Source: JAAYZM01 sp964510785 | Lineage (GTDB): Bacteria > Actinomycetota > Actinomycetes > Actinomycetales > Cellulomonadaceae | Direction: 5' to 3' | NCBI GenBank assembly: GCA_964510785.1 | Contig: CAZECM010000001.1 | Coordinates: forward strand, 1-64,000 | Length of the DNA stretch: 64,000 nucleotides | In this document: piece after piece, positions 1-8,129 of the stretch | Position numbering within the stretch: position 1 is the first letter of the stretch | Layout: the number at the start of each line of letters is the position of its first letter | Position numbers and translations under genes: made by a program | The notes under the pieces: generated by a model | Seen by the model: only the letters and a program-made list of their open reading frames with translations | Told to the model about the DNA's origin: nothing | The model's database searches: none

Positions 1-635
1 GCCGCTACGGCGTGCAGGACTCGGTGGGCCTCGCCGTCGACCTCGAGAACCGCTACCGCGGGCTGCGCTCGCCCCACAAGCTCAAGATCGGCGTCTCGGG
101 CTGCGCGCGCGAGTGCGCGGAGGCCCGCGGCAAGGACGTGGGCGTCATCGCGACGGACAACGGCTGGAACGTCTACGTGGGTGGCAACGGCGGCTTCAAC
201 CCGCGCCACGCCAAGCTCCTCGCGGAGGATCTCGACACCGAGACCCTCGTGCGCACGATCGACCGCTTCCTCATGTACTACATCCGCACGGCCGACCGCT
301 TGCAGCGCACCGCGCCGTGGCTCGAGGAGCTCGAGGGCGGGGTCGACGCGTTGCGCGCCGTCGTGCTCGAGGACTCCCTCGGCATCGGCGCAGAGCTCGA
401 CGCGCAGATGGCCGAGCACGTCGACTCCTACTCCGACGAGTGGCGCGACACCCTCGAGGACCCCGCGAAGCTCGCGCGCTTCACGTCGTTCGTCAATGCC
501 CCGGACGTGGCCGACCCCTCGCTCGCGTACGTCGCCGAGCGGGGTCAGGTCCGGCCCGCCACACCGCTCGAGCGGGCGGCGGCCCGCGAGGGTGCCGTGC
601 TCGTGGCGGGCACCACGCTGGAGGTGCGGTCGTGA
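1..635 (+). CDS. nirB: Nitrite reductase [NAD(P)H] large subunit, C-terminal part (cut by window edge)
   Basis: Only the last ~210 codons are present; the frame is open from base 3 and the true start lies off the window. This is the C-terminal siroheme/[4Fe-4S] half of assimilatory nitrite reductase, a cytoplasmic enzyme that reduces nitrite to ammonium. The visible SGCARECAEA segment carries the second Cys-x3-Cys pair that binds the cluster bridged to siroheme, and VGGNGGFNPRHAKLLAEDL after it is typical of the family. The stop codon overlaps the GTG start of nirD by 4 bases, so the two are translationally coupled. The four following genes make or load siroheme, which supports the assignment. 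Confidence 0.95.
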   Translation, partial: RYGVQDSVGLAVDLENRYRGLRSPHKLKIGVSGCARECAEARGKDVGVIATDNGWNVYVGGNGGFNPRHAKLLAEDLDTETLVRTIDRFLMYYIRTADRLQRTAPWLEELEGGVDALRAVVLEDSLGIGAELDAQMAEHVDSYSDEWRDTLEDPAKLARFTSFVNAPDVADPSLAYVAERGQVRPATPLERAAAREGAVLVAGTTLEVRS

Positions 636-1183
636 GCGGAGTGGGAGCGAACGGAGCGGTGGGGTCGAACGGAACGGTGGGTGTGAAGGGAAGCGCCGGG
701 CCGACGACGGCGAACCCCGGGGACCCGGACACCCAGGCCACCGAGGCGGCACCGCGTTGGGTGACCGTGTGCCGCGTCGTGGACCTCGAGCCTGAGCGCG
801 GCGCTGCGGCACTGCTCGACGGCGAGCAGCTCGCGCTCGTGCGGCTCCTCGACGACCGCGTGCTCGCCGTCCAGCAGCTCGACCCGTTCTCCGGCGCGTA
901 CGTCGTCTCCCGCGGCATCGTGGGCTCGCGGCTCGTGGACGGGCACGTGCGCCCCACGATCGCCTCCCCGATGTACAAGCAGGTGTTCGACCTCGAGTCC
1001 GGCGCGTGCCTCGACCCCGTGGGCGGGGAGCCGCAAGACCTCCGCACGTGGGACGTGCGCGTGGTCGACGGCGAGGTGCAGGTGCGCGTCGGTGTGGTGC
1101 CTGACGGCGAGAGCGTGCCCGACGGCGACACCCTGCCCGACGGCGGCGTGCCCGGCCCGGGCTCTCCCGGCGGTGGCCCGTGA
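632..1183 (+). CDS. nirD: Nitrite reductase small subunit NirD
   Basis: A 183-residue protein starting at the GTG that overlaps the nirB stop (GTGA). Residues ~45-150 have the Rieske-like fold of NirD: WVTVCRVVDLEP at the start, then LAVQQLDPFSGAYVVSRGIVG and the SPMYKQVFDL strand. The Rieske Cys/His ligands are absent, as is normal for NirD. It is longer than the usual ~110 residues because of a Gly/Thr-rich N-terminal extension of about 40 residues and a Gly/Pro-rich tail. In-frame GTG codons inside that extension could be alternative starts, so the N-terminus is uncertain. Followed by a 4-base overlap with the siroheme synthase gene. Confidence 0.9.
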   Translation: MSGVGANGAVGSNGTVGVKGSAGPTTANPGDPDTQATEAAPRWVTVCRVVDLEPERGAAALLDGEQLALVRLLDDRVLAVQQLDPFSGAYVVSRGIVGSRLVDGHVRPTIASPMYKQVFDLESGACLDPVGGEPQDLRTWDVRVVDGEVQVRVGVVPDGESVPDGDTLPDGGVPGPGSPGGGP

Positions 1184-2415
1184 CGACGCTCCTGGGGGTC
1201 GAGCTCGCGGGTCGCGAGGTGCTCGTTGTCGGCGGCGGGTCCGTCGCCGCGCGGCGCGTGCGGACCTTGCTCGCGGACCGCGCCCTGGTGCACGTCGTGG
1301 CCCCCGAGGTGTGCACGGAGCTCGAGGATCTCGTCGAGCAGCGGCTCGTGACCTGGACCGCCGGGCCGGTGCGCGCGGCCCACGTCGAGGGCGTATGGCT
1401 CGTCCACACCGCGACGGGCAACCGCGCGACCGATGCGCAGGTGGCCCGTTGGGCCAAGCAGTGGCGCGTGCTGTGCGTCAACGCGACCGATGCGGCCGCA
1501 GGGACGGCACGGGTGCCGGCGACCGCCGTCGTCGGCGAGGTCCTGCTCGGTGTGGTCTCGACGGGCGAGCCCGACCCGCGGCGCAGCGTCGCGGTGCGTG
1601 ACGCGCTCGCGGCCGAGCTGCGTGCCGGGCACGTCGACCTGCGCCGACGTCGGCCCCCCGGGCGCGGGAGCGTCGTGCTCGTCGGTGGCGGGCCGGGCGA
1701 CCCGGAGCTGCTCACGCTGCGCGGGCGGCGTGCGCTCGCGGAGGCCGACGTCGTCGTCACGGACCGGCTCGGGCCCACGAGCGTGCTCGACGAGCTGCCG
1801 CCCGACGTCGAGGTGATCCACGTCGGCAAGACCGCCGGGCACCACCCCGTGCTGCAGCGCGAGATCGAACGCATCCTGATCGAGCACGCACGCCGCGGCC
1901 GGCACGTGGTGCGGCTCAAGGGCGGCGACCCGTTCCTGTACGGGCGGGGCGGCGAGGAGGTCACGGCGTGCCGGGCCGCGGGGATCCCCGTCACCGTGGT
2001 GCCAGGCGTGACGAGCGCGTTCGCCGCGCCGCTCGCCGCCGGGATCCCCGTGACGCACCGGGGCACGGTCGGCTCGGTGATCGTCGCCAACGGGCACGAC
2101 GGGCTGTCCGACGCCGCGCTCACGGCCGTCCGTGACGGCTCCGCGACCCTCGTGGTGCTCATGGCCATGGCGAACCTCAGCGCCGTGGCGGACGCCGCCC
2201 TCGACGCGGGGGCGGACCCGAACGTGCCCGTCGCCGTGATCGAGCAGGCCACGACGCCGTTCGAGCGCGTCACGCGGGCACCGCTCGGCGACATCGCCAA
2301 GGAGTGCGCCGACCGAGGGGTGCGCCCGCCCGCAGTGGTCGTCGTCGGCGCCGTCGCCGCCGAAGGACTGCTGGACGTCGGTGCGCCGGCCGCCCCCGTC
2401 GAGGCGCGCGCGTGA
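1180..2415 (+). CDS. cysG: Bifunctional siroheme synthase (precorrin-2 dehydrogenase / uroporphyrinogen-III C-methyltransferase)
   Basis: 411 residues with two domains. Residues ~1-155 are the NAD-dependent precorrin-2 dehydrogenase/ferrochelatase domain, with Rossmann motif VVGGGSVAARRVRTLL. Residues ~160-400 are the SAM uroporphyrinogen-III methyltransferase, with the family signature VGGGPGDPELLTLRGRRAL, the GGDPFLYGRGGEE loop and PGVTSAFAAPLAAGIP. It converts uroporphyrinogen III to precorrin-2 and then sirohydrochlorin, the precursor of the NirB cofactor. It starts at GTG overlapping the nirD stop by 4 bases and ends in a 4-base overlap with the next gene. The layout matches E. coli CysG with the domains in the same order, somewhat shortened. 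Whether it also inserts iron is unclear because a separate chelatase gene is present downstream. Confidence 0.93.
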   Translation: MTTLLGVELAGREVLVVGGGSVAARRVRTLLADRALVHVVAPEVCTELEDLVEQRLVTWTAGPVRAAHVEGVWLVHTATGNRATDAQVARWAKQWRVLCVNATDAAAGTARVPATAVVGEVLLGVVSTGEPDPRRSVAVRDALAAELRAGHVDLRRRRPPGRGSVVLVGGGPGDPELLTLRGRRALAEADVVVTDRLGPTSVLDELPPDVEVIHVGKTAGHHPVLQREIERILIEHARRGRHVVRLKGGDPFLYGRGGEEVTACRAAGIPVTVVPGVTSAFAAPLAAGIPVTHRGTVGSVIVANGHDGLSDAALTAVRDGSATLVVLMAMANLSAVADAALDAGADPNVPVAVIEQATTPFERVTRAPLGDIAKECADRGVRPPAVVVVGAVAAEGLLDVGAPAAPVEARA

Positions 2416-3530
2416 CGGCGCACATCGAGCAGACGATGGCCGGGTGCGTCGTGCTCGTCACGGCCGACCGGCGCTCCGCCGAGCTCGGGGCCGCCCTCGA
2501 ACGCCGCGGCGCGCGCGTGCGGCACGCCCCGGCGCTCGGCATCGTGCCGCTCGCGGGGGACGAGGCGCTCCTCGACGCGACGCGCGCGCTGCTCGCCGAC
2601 CCGCCCGACACGGTCGTCATCACGACGGGCATCGGCTTCCGCGGCTGGGTCGAGGCGGCCGACGCCGCGGGCCTGGCCGACCAGCTCCTCGCGGCGCTCG
2701 GCTCCGCGCGACTCGTGGCGCGCGGCCCCAAGGCCCGCGGGGCGATCCAGGCGGCCGGGCTCGTGGCCGACTGGGTGGCCGAGTCCGAGACCAACGGCGA
2801 GATCGCACAGGTGCTGCTCGACGAGGGGGTCGACGGGCTCGCGATCGCCGTGCAGCACCACGGCGCCGGTTCGGACGGGCTCGATGAGGCCTTCACCGCG
2901 GCCGGCGCGCGCGTGCGCAGCCTCGTGGTCTACCGCTGGGGGCCGCCGCCCGACCCAGAAGCGCTCGCCGCGGGGGTGCGTGCCGCCGCCGACGGCGAGA
3001 TCGACGCCGTCGTCTTCACCTCTGCCCCGGGTGCCACGGCGTGGCTCGACGCGGCCGACGCCCTCGGGGTGGGCGAGCGTGTCGTGGCCCGTGCGCGCGA
3101 GGGCGCGATGGTCGCCGCGGCCGTGGGGCCTGTGACGGCCCGCCCGCTGCTCGAGCGCGGGATCACACCGCTCGTGCCGGAACGTGGGCGGCTCGGCTCG
3201 CTCGTGCGCGCGCTCGTGACGCACTACGGCGGGCTGCACCGGCTCGAGACCGTGGCCGGGCCGCTGCAGGTGCACCGCGGGGCGGCCGTGCTCGACGGGC
3301 ACGTGCTGCCGCTGTCACCCTCGGGGCTCGCCGTGCTGCGCCTGCTTGCCGCGGCCGACGGCGCCGTGGTCCCCCGTTCCGAGGTGCTCGCTGCTCTCCC
3401 GGGTTCGTCCCAGGACCCGCACGCGGCCGAGGTCGCGATCGCCCGGTTGCGCGAGGCGACTGGTTCGCGCGAGCTCATCCGCACCGTGGTCAAGCGCGGC
3501 TACCGGCTCGAGCTCGCGGGCGTCGGATGA
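2412..3530 (+). CDS. hemD: Uroporphyrinogen-III synthase fused to a C-terminal OmpR-type winged-helix domain
   Basis: 372 residues. Residues ~10-260 form the two-lobed HemD fold (VVITTGIGFRGWVEAA, VVFTSAPGATAWLDAA, AAVGPVTARPLLERG), which closes hydroxymethylbilane to uroporphyrinogen III. Residues ~285-370 form a winged helix of the OmpR/PhoB type: LSPSGLAVLRLLAAADGAVVPRSEVL, then VEVAIARLREATGS-like helix and VVKRGYRLEL wing. Similar HemD-HTH fusions next to nirBD occur in actinobacteria; M. tuberculosis Rv0260c is the example I know. The protein may be a tetrapyrrole-sensing regulator of nitrite assimilation instead of, or as well as, a synthase. Start is the GTG overlapping the upstream stop by 4 bases. 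Confidence 0.88.
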   Translation: MTAHIEQTMAGCVVLVTADRRSAELGAALERRGARVRHAPALGIVPLAGDEALLDATRALLADPPDTVVITTGIGFRGWVEAADAAGLADQLLAALGSARLVARGPKARGAIQAAGLVADWVAESETNGEIAQVLLDEGVDGLAIAVQHHGAGSDGLDEAFTAAGARVRSLVVYRWGPPPDPEALAAGVRAAADGEIDAVVFTSAPGATAWLDAADALGVGERVVARAREGAMVAAAVGPVTARPLLERGITPLVPERGRLGSLVRALVTHYGGLHRLETVAGPLQVHRGAAVLDGHVLPLSPSGLAVLRLLAAADGAVVPRSEVLAALPGSSQDPHAAEVAIARLREATGSRELIRTVVKRGYRLELAGVG

Positions 3531-4237
3531 GCGCCCCCGTGCTCATCGGCTGCTCGCACGGCACCGACTCGCCCGAGGGCCGGCTCGCGATCCGCTCGAT
3601 CCTCGCCGACGTCGCCGCCGCGCGCCCCGACCTCGACGTGCGCGAGGCCTTCGTGGACGTGCAGCAGCCCGAGGTCGCCGACGTCGTCGCCGAGGCGCTC
3701 GCCCAGCGCGGGCTCGCAGGTGTTGACGACGGCGGCGAGGTGGGCGCCGTCGTCGTCCCCCTGCTGTTGTCCACGGGGTTCCACGTGCGGGTCGACATCG
3801 CCGCCGCCGTCGAGGGGCGGGCCGCCGTGGCCGCACCCCCGCTCGGCCCGGACCCGCTGCTCGTCGAGATCCTCGCCGACCGGCTCTCGGAGGTGCTGCT
3901 CAACCCGGAGGACGTGGTCGTACTCGCCGCCGCGGGCTCCACGGATCCGGACGCCGCGCTTGCCGTACGCGAGGTCGCCGCTGGGCTGTCGCGTGCCCTG
4001 GGTCGGGGCATCAGCGTCGGCTACGGGGCGGGTGCCCACCCGCGTGTGCCAGAAGCCGTCGCGGTGGCCCGTGCCGGCCTCCCCCTGGGCGGCCGCGTGG
4101 TGATCGCTGCGTACCTCCTGGCCCCGGGCTACTTCTACGACCGCGTCCTCGAGTCCGGCGCCGACGTCGTGACACCCCCCCTGGCCCCCGACTCCCGCCT
4201 GGCGACCCTGACCCTGCGTCGTTACGCGGAGGCGTAG
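3527..4237 (+). CDS. Sirohydrochlorin chelatase (CbiX/SirB family)
   Basis: 236 residues, ATG start in a 4-base ATGA overlap with hemD. It has the class II chelatase features: the N-terminal CSHGTDSPEGR loop (the SHG motif holding the metal-binding His), VREAFVDVQQPEV, and LLLSTGFHVRVDIAAAV carrying the second conserved His. The second half repeats the fold (VVLAAAGSTDPDA, AYLLAPGYFYDRVLESG). It most likely inserts Fe2+ into sirohydrochlorin to give siroheme for NirB; a cobalt-specific role cannot be excluded, but no cobalamin genes are nearby. Last gene of the nirBD operon. Its 3' end overlaps the convergent gene by 16 bases. Confidence 0.88.
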   Translation: MSAPVLIGCSHGTDSPEGRLAIRSILADVAAARPDLDVREAFVDVQQPEVADVVAEALAQRGLAGVDDGGEVGAVVVPLLLSTGFHVRVDIAAAVEGRAAVAAPPLGPDPLLVEILADRLSEVLLNPEDVVVLAAAGSTDPDAALAVREVAAGLSRALGRGISVGYGAGAHPRVPEAVAVARAGLPLGGRVVIAAYLLAPGYFYDRVLESGADVVTPPLAPDSRLATLTLRRYAEA

Positions 4238-5097
4238 CGGGTCTGGTGCGACGTGCGGACGGGGGCGCTCTCGCGCCGCCACTCCTCGGGGATGAGCTGG
4301 GTGGTAGTGAGGTCCGTCAGGTCGGCGGCGGGCACGGTGGCCTCGAAGACGCCGGCCTCGATGTGGTCCATACCGAGGGTGCGGGAGAGCTGCTCGTCGT
4401 GACCGATCGAGGAGATCTTGAACGTCACGACGCCGTGCGGGTCCTCCCACTGGTCCACGACCCGCACCGCGAGGCCGGCCCAGCGCGCGGTGATGACGAG
4501 CTCGAAGACCTCGGCGACGTCCTCACGGGAGACCACCTTGCGCCAGCGGCCGGCGGGGGTGGGCGTGAACCCGGTGTCGTTGAGGGGCGGGTTGGCGAGC
4601 GCGAGCACGAGGTGACGACCGCCGTCGACCACGTCGGCCTCGACGTAGGCACCGTGATACTGCGCGACGGGACCGACACAGCGCGAGAGCGGCAGGCGGC
4701 GGCGCAGGTTGGTGGGCATCGTGGTGGGGATCCAGCCCGTCGCGACGTCGCCATAGCGGGCGAGCGTGACGCGGGACCGGTCGCGGAACACGCGCACGAG
4801 CTCGGCACCCGGTGTCAGGCGCGTGTGGCGCAGCCACCACAGCGGGAGCAGGTGCTCGCGCACGGGCTCGAACTGCAGGCGTGGGGAGGACTCGAAGCGC
4901 AGCACGTCGACCCACTCGGCGTCCGGATCGAAGGGCGTGCCCTCGAAGGACAGGGCGTGGGCGCCGTACAGCAGGGCGGGCGTGCCCGCGAACTCGACGT
5001 CCGCGGCGCGGACCGCGAACCCTGAGATGCGGTCGTAGCCCACCGTGAGATACGCGTGCGACAGTCCGGGAGTGACAGCCTTCTGCATCATCACCAT
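4222..5097 (-). CDS. Conserved hypothetical protein
   Basis: 291 residues if started at the ATG whose upstream GGAG lies ten bases away; another in-frame ATG lies 6 bases further on, and a longer frame continues to about 5193 without a good ribosome site. I do not recognise the family. It has no signal peptide or clear membrane segment, and is a mixed alpha/beta protein rich in Trp and Arg (LLPLWWLRHTRL, RARVTLARYGDVATGWIP-like segment). The final ~60 residues contain FKISSIGHDEQLSRTLGMDH. Its 3' end overlaps the chelatase gene of the nir operon tail-to-tail. Codon use is typical of the genome, so it is probably a real gene. Confidence 0.72.
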   Translation of the reverse strand: MVMMQKAVTPGLSHAYLTVGYDRISGFAVRAADVEFAGTPALLYGAHALSFEGTPFDPDAEWVDVLRFESSPRLQFEPVREHLLPLWWLRHTRLTPGAELVRVFRDRSRVTLARYGDVATGWIPTTMPTNLRRRLPLSRCVGPVAQYHGAYVEADVVDGGRHLVLALANPPLNDTGFTPTPAGRWRKVVSREDVAEVFELVITARWAGLAVRVVDQWEDPHGVVTFKISSIGHDEQLSRTLGMDHIEAGVFEATVPAADLTDLTTTQLIPEEWRRESAPVRTSHQTRYASA

Positions 5098-5225
5098 GGA
5101 GCGCGGTCTCCAGAAACACTCGGTCCGAGGGATTCGGACGAATCGGACACCATATTCCGGGTGTTTGCCCCAAAGCGCAAGTCCGGTGCTCACCCACCGG
5201 GCACCCCAGCACCGTCTTCGGCGTC

Positions 5226-5270
5226 ACGCTGATCGATTGCTGACGTGTGGCGTGAGCAATCGATCAGCGT
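5226..5270 (-). terminator. 16-bp perfect inverted repeat, probable purB terminator
   Basis: Arms ACGCTGATCGATTGCT (5226-5241) and AGCAATCGATCAGCGT (5255-5270) are exact reverse complements around a 13-base loop. The repeat sits 46 bases beyond the purB stop on the minus strand. There is no T-run after it, so it would be an actinobacterial-type terminator or mRNA-end hairpin, or a protein-binding palindrome. Its stem is less GC-rich than its surroundings. Confidence 0.6.
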
Positions 5271-5316
5271 CTTGCTCGGCGGGGGCGGAGGGTCCGGGGT
5301 GGGGGCCCGGGCGCCG

Positions 5317-6756
5317 TCAGAGCTCGAGGTGGCGGACCAGCGCGGCGGCGATGCCCGTGTAGTCGCGGGGGGTGAGGGCGGCGAGGCGGGCGGCGTCGGC
5401 GTCGGGCAGCCCCAGCCCGGCCACGAACTCCCGCATCTCCTCGCCCGTGAGCCGGTGCCCGCGCGTGAGGTCCTTGAGGCGCTCGTACGGGTTGTCCATG
5501 CCGGGCACACCGGCCACGGCGGCGGCGCGCATGACGGACTGGATGGGCTCGGCGAGCACCTCCCAGTTGGCGTCGAGCTCGGCGTCGAGCAGCTCCGCGT
5601 TCACGGCGAGCGCATCGAGGCCCCGGCGGACGTTGTCGATCGCGAGCAGCGAGTGCCCGAAGGCCGGCCCGATGTTGCGCTGGGTGGTCGAGTCGGTGAG
5701 GTCGCGCTGCAGGCGGGACGTCACCAGGGTCGCGGACAAGGTGTCGAAGAGCGCGGAAGAGATCTCGAGGTTCGCCTCGGCGTTCTCGAAGCGGATCGGG
5801 TTGACCTTGTGCGGCATGGTCGAGGAGCCGGTGGCCCCCTCGACGGGGATCTGGATGAACACGCCGCGCGAGATGTAGCTCCACACGTCCGTCGCGAGGT
5901 TGTGCAGGATCCGGTTGAAGCGCGTGATGTCCCCGTACAGCTCGGACTGCCAGTCGTGCGACTCGATCTGCGTGGTGAGCGGGTTCCACTCGAGGCCCAG
6001 GTGCTCCACGAACGTGCGGGACACGGTGGGCCAGTCGGCCGAAGGCACCGCCACGACGTGCGCCCCGTAGGTCCCGGTCGCCCCGTTGAGCTTGCCGAGG
6101 TACTCCGCAGCGTCGATCCGCCGCAGCTGGCGGGACAGGCGGTGCGCCACGACGGCGAGCTCCTTGCCGAGCGTCGTCGGCGTCGCGGGCTGCCCGTGCG
6201 TGAGGGCCAACATGGGCTGGTCCGCGTACGAGCGCGCCATCGCCGCGACGTCGGCCACGAGGGAACGCGCGGCCGGCAGCCACACCGCGCGGACCGCGCC
6301 GCGCACCATGAGCGCATAGGAGAGGTTGTTGACGTCCTCGCTCGTGCACGCGAAGTGGACCAGCTCGCTCACCCGCGGCAGCACGGTGTCCTCACCGAGC
6401 ACGTCCGGCGCCGAAGCGAGCCGCGCCTTGAGGAAGTACTCCACGGCCTTCACGTCGTGCACGGTGCGCCGCTCGATCTCAGCCAGCTCCGCGATCTCGG
6501 ACGGCCCGAAGGAAGCCACGACCGACCGCAGGTAGTCCTCCTCCTCCGTCGAGAGCACGGGCGCCCCGGGCACCACGCGGTGCGCGGACAGGTGGATGAG
6601 CCACTCGACCTCGACATGGAGGCGCTCGCGGTTGAGCGCGGGCTCGGACAAGTAGTCGATGAGGGACGCAACGGTCCCGCGGTAGCGCCCGTCGAGGGGA
6701 CCGAGGGCGATAGCGGGCGAGGCGTCAGCGAGCCGGGCGCGGTCACGGGTGGCCAT
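5317..6756 (-). CDS. purB: Adenylosuccinate lyase
   Basis: 479 residues from the ATG giving MATRDRARLADASPA, preceded by AAGGAT at 8 bases. It belongs to the fumarase/aspartase superfamily and catalyses two steps of purine synthesis: SAICAR to AICAR plus fumarate, and adenylosuccinate to AMP plus fumarate. The superfamily signature GSSTMPHKVNPIRFENAE is intact, as are the THGQPATPTTLGKE segment with the catalytic His and the N-terminal LGPLDGRYRG. Length matches the longer (E. coli-like) PurB group. Single gene, divergent from the DUF4129 operon, with a strong inverted repeat after its stop. Confidence 0.96.
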   Translation of the reverse strand: MATRDRARLADASPAIALGPLDGRYRGTVASLIDYLSEPALNRERLHVEVEWLIHLSAHRVVPGAPVLSTEEEDYLRSVVASFGPSEIAELAEIERRTVHDVKAVEYFLKARLASAPDVLGEDTVLPRVSELVHFACTSEDVNNLSYALMVRGAVRAVWLPAARSLVADVAAMARSYADQPMLALTHGQPATPTTLGKELAVVAHRLSRQLRRIDAAEYLGKLNGATGTYGAHVVAVPSADWPTVSRTFVEHLGLEWNPLTTQIESHDWQSELYGDITRFNRILHNLATDVWSYISRGVFIQIPVEGATGSSTMPHKVNPIRFENAEANLEISSALFDTLSATLVTSRLQRDLTDSTTQRNIGPAFGHSLLAIDNVRRGLDALAVNAELLDAELDANWEVLAEPIQSVMRAAAVAGVPGMDNPYERLKDLTRGHRLTGEEMREFVAGLGLPDADAARLAALTPRDYTGIAAALVRHLEL

Positions 6757-6860
6757 GGGTGCATCCTTCCACGGGGCGGGAAGCCGCCGCCGCGCGGTCC
6801 GTGGCTGTCCTAGGGTGGCTCCACGCCCACGAGAGCACCGACGCACGGAGGGGAGGAAGC

Positions 6861-7571
6861 GTGACCACGACCCGACGTGCCCCCGGCTCGCTCAGCACGA
6901 CGGGACTCGTGGCCGTGACCCTCATGACGCTCCTCGCGGTGTGGACCTCGGTCGCCGCGGGCCGGTGGAGCCCGGTGTTCTCCGGCGGCACCATGGAACC
7001 CGCCCCGGAACCGACCGCCGAACCCGAGCCGGCGCCCCCCTTCGACGCTCTCCCCGAGGACTTCGGCCTCAACATGCGCGGTGTCATCCTCGGGGTGCTC
7101 GTGGTCATGGCGGGCCTCGCCCTCATCGGCGTCCTCAGCTTCGCGCTCAAGACGATCCGCACGCCGTGGCAGGGTCGCACCAAGAACGTCGAGAGCGAGG
7201 TCGACGGCGAGCTCGCGGCGGGCGCGATGCTCCCCGACACCGCGATGCCCGACGTCGTCGAGCTGCGCGAGGGGATCGCCGAGGCCTGGGCCCGGCTCGC
7301 CGAGCACCGTGATCCCACCGACGCGATCCAGGCCGCCTGGGTCGCCGTCGAGGACGCCGCCGGGCGCTCGGGCGTCCCCCGCGAACCGTCCGCCACGCCC
7401 ACCGAGTTCACCGTCGCCGTGCTCGACCGCACCGCCGTCGACCCCGCCGCGATCCGCACCTTGCTCGGCCTGTACCACCGCGCACGGTTCTCCACGCACG
7501 GTGCGACGGCCGACGACGTCGAGCTCGCGGGCCGGTGCCTCACCACGCTCGGTGAGGGGCTCGACGCATGA
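6861..7571 (+). CDS. Membrane protein with C-terminal DUF4129 domain
   Basis: 236 residues, GTG start right after GGAGGAAGC. It has an N-terminal transmembrane helix (~12-33), an acidic/Pro-rich extracytoplasmic stretch with repeated PEP units, a second helix at ~72-97 (GVILGVLVVMAGLALIGVL) and a cytoplasmic DUF4129 helical domain (~135-235) with AEAWARLAEHRDPTDAIQAA and LYHRARFSTHGATADDV. DUF4129 proteins usually travel with MoxR, DUF58 and transglutaminase-like proteins, exactly as here, but their biochemical role is unknown. First gene of a five-gene operon and joined to the next by a 4-base overlap. Confidence 0.85.
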   Translation: MTTTRRAPGSLSTTGLVAVTLMTLLAVWTSVAAGRWSPVFSGGTMEPAPEPTAEPEPAPPFDALPEDFGLNMRGVILGVLVVMAGLALIGVLSFALKTIRTPWQGRTKNVESEVDGELAAGAMLPDTAMPDVVELREGIAEAWARLAEHRDPTDAIQAAWVAVEDAAGRSGVPREPSATPTEFTVAVLDRTAVDPAAIRTLLGLYHRARFSTHGATADDVELAGRCLTTLGEGLDA

Positions 7572-8110
7572 GCAGCCCACTCATCCCCGGCCGCACGGGT
7601 CGCGCCCTGCACCTCGGCTACCGGCGCATCGTGATCCCGATGCGGATCCTGGTCGCGGGTGGCGCGATGGCGGGGGTGTCCAAGCTCATCGGGTTCGACG
7701 GCGACCACGCGATCTTCCTCGGGCTCGGGACGGTCGTGGTGGTGCTCGCCGTCGTCGTCGTCCGTCGTGGTGGTGCCCCCGCCGCGTGGCTCCCCGACGA
7801 TCACCAGGAGGCCGACGGCTCACGCATCGAGGTCGCGGCGCTGAGCTGGTCGCTCCTGGGTCGCGGCGGGCGCGTGGGCGAGGGGGCGCTGCGCCGGATC
7901 CGCGCCGTCGCCGCGGGCCGCCTCGCGCGCCACGGGCTGAGCATGGCCCGACCGCAGGACCACGAGGCGATCCACGCGCTCCTCGGCGACACCGCGTGGG
8001 CCGTGCTCACCGCGAACGCCGCGATGCCGAGCCGCCGCGAGTACGAGCAGTGCGTGCGCGCCCTCGAGCGTGCGAACCCCGAACCGACCGAGCTCACCGC
8101 CCGACGTTGA
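7568..8110 (+). CDS. Two-helix membrane protein of the MoxR/DUF58 operon
   Basis: 180 residues, ATG in a 4-base overlap with the DUF4129 gene. Two hydrophobic helices (~25-42 and ~48-66, the latter a Val-rich TVVVVLAVVVV run) precede a soluble C-terminal part of about 110 residues (LSWSLLGRGGRVGEGALRRI, YEQCVRALERANPEPTEL). No named family recognised; comparable small membrane proteins lie at this position in actinobacterial moxR-DUF58 operons. Probably a structural partner of the DUF4129/DUF58 membrane proteins, by context only. Confidence 0.75.
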   Translation: MSSPLIPGRTGRALHLGYRRIVIPMRILVAGGAMAGVSKLIGFDGDHAIFLGLGTVVVVLAVVVVRRGGAPAAWLPDDHQEADGSRIEVAALSWSLLGRGGRVGEGALRRIRAVAAGRLARHGLSMARPQDHEAIHALLGDTAWAVLTANAAMPSRREYEQCVRALERANPEPTELTARR

Positions 8111-8129
8111 CCGTCCCGGAAGGACACCC

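Noticed and set aside
493..2097. Long open frame on the minus strand across the nir operon
   Set aside because: Shadow of nirD and cysG; high GC gives long antisense frames, and the translation has no domain.
5245..6813. 522-residue plus-strand frame over purB
   Set aside because: Antisense shadow; purB is intact with full signature motifs.
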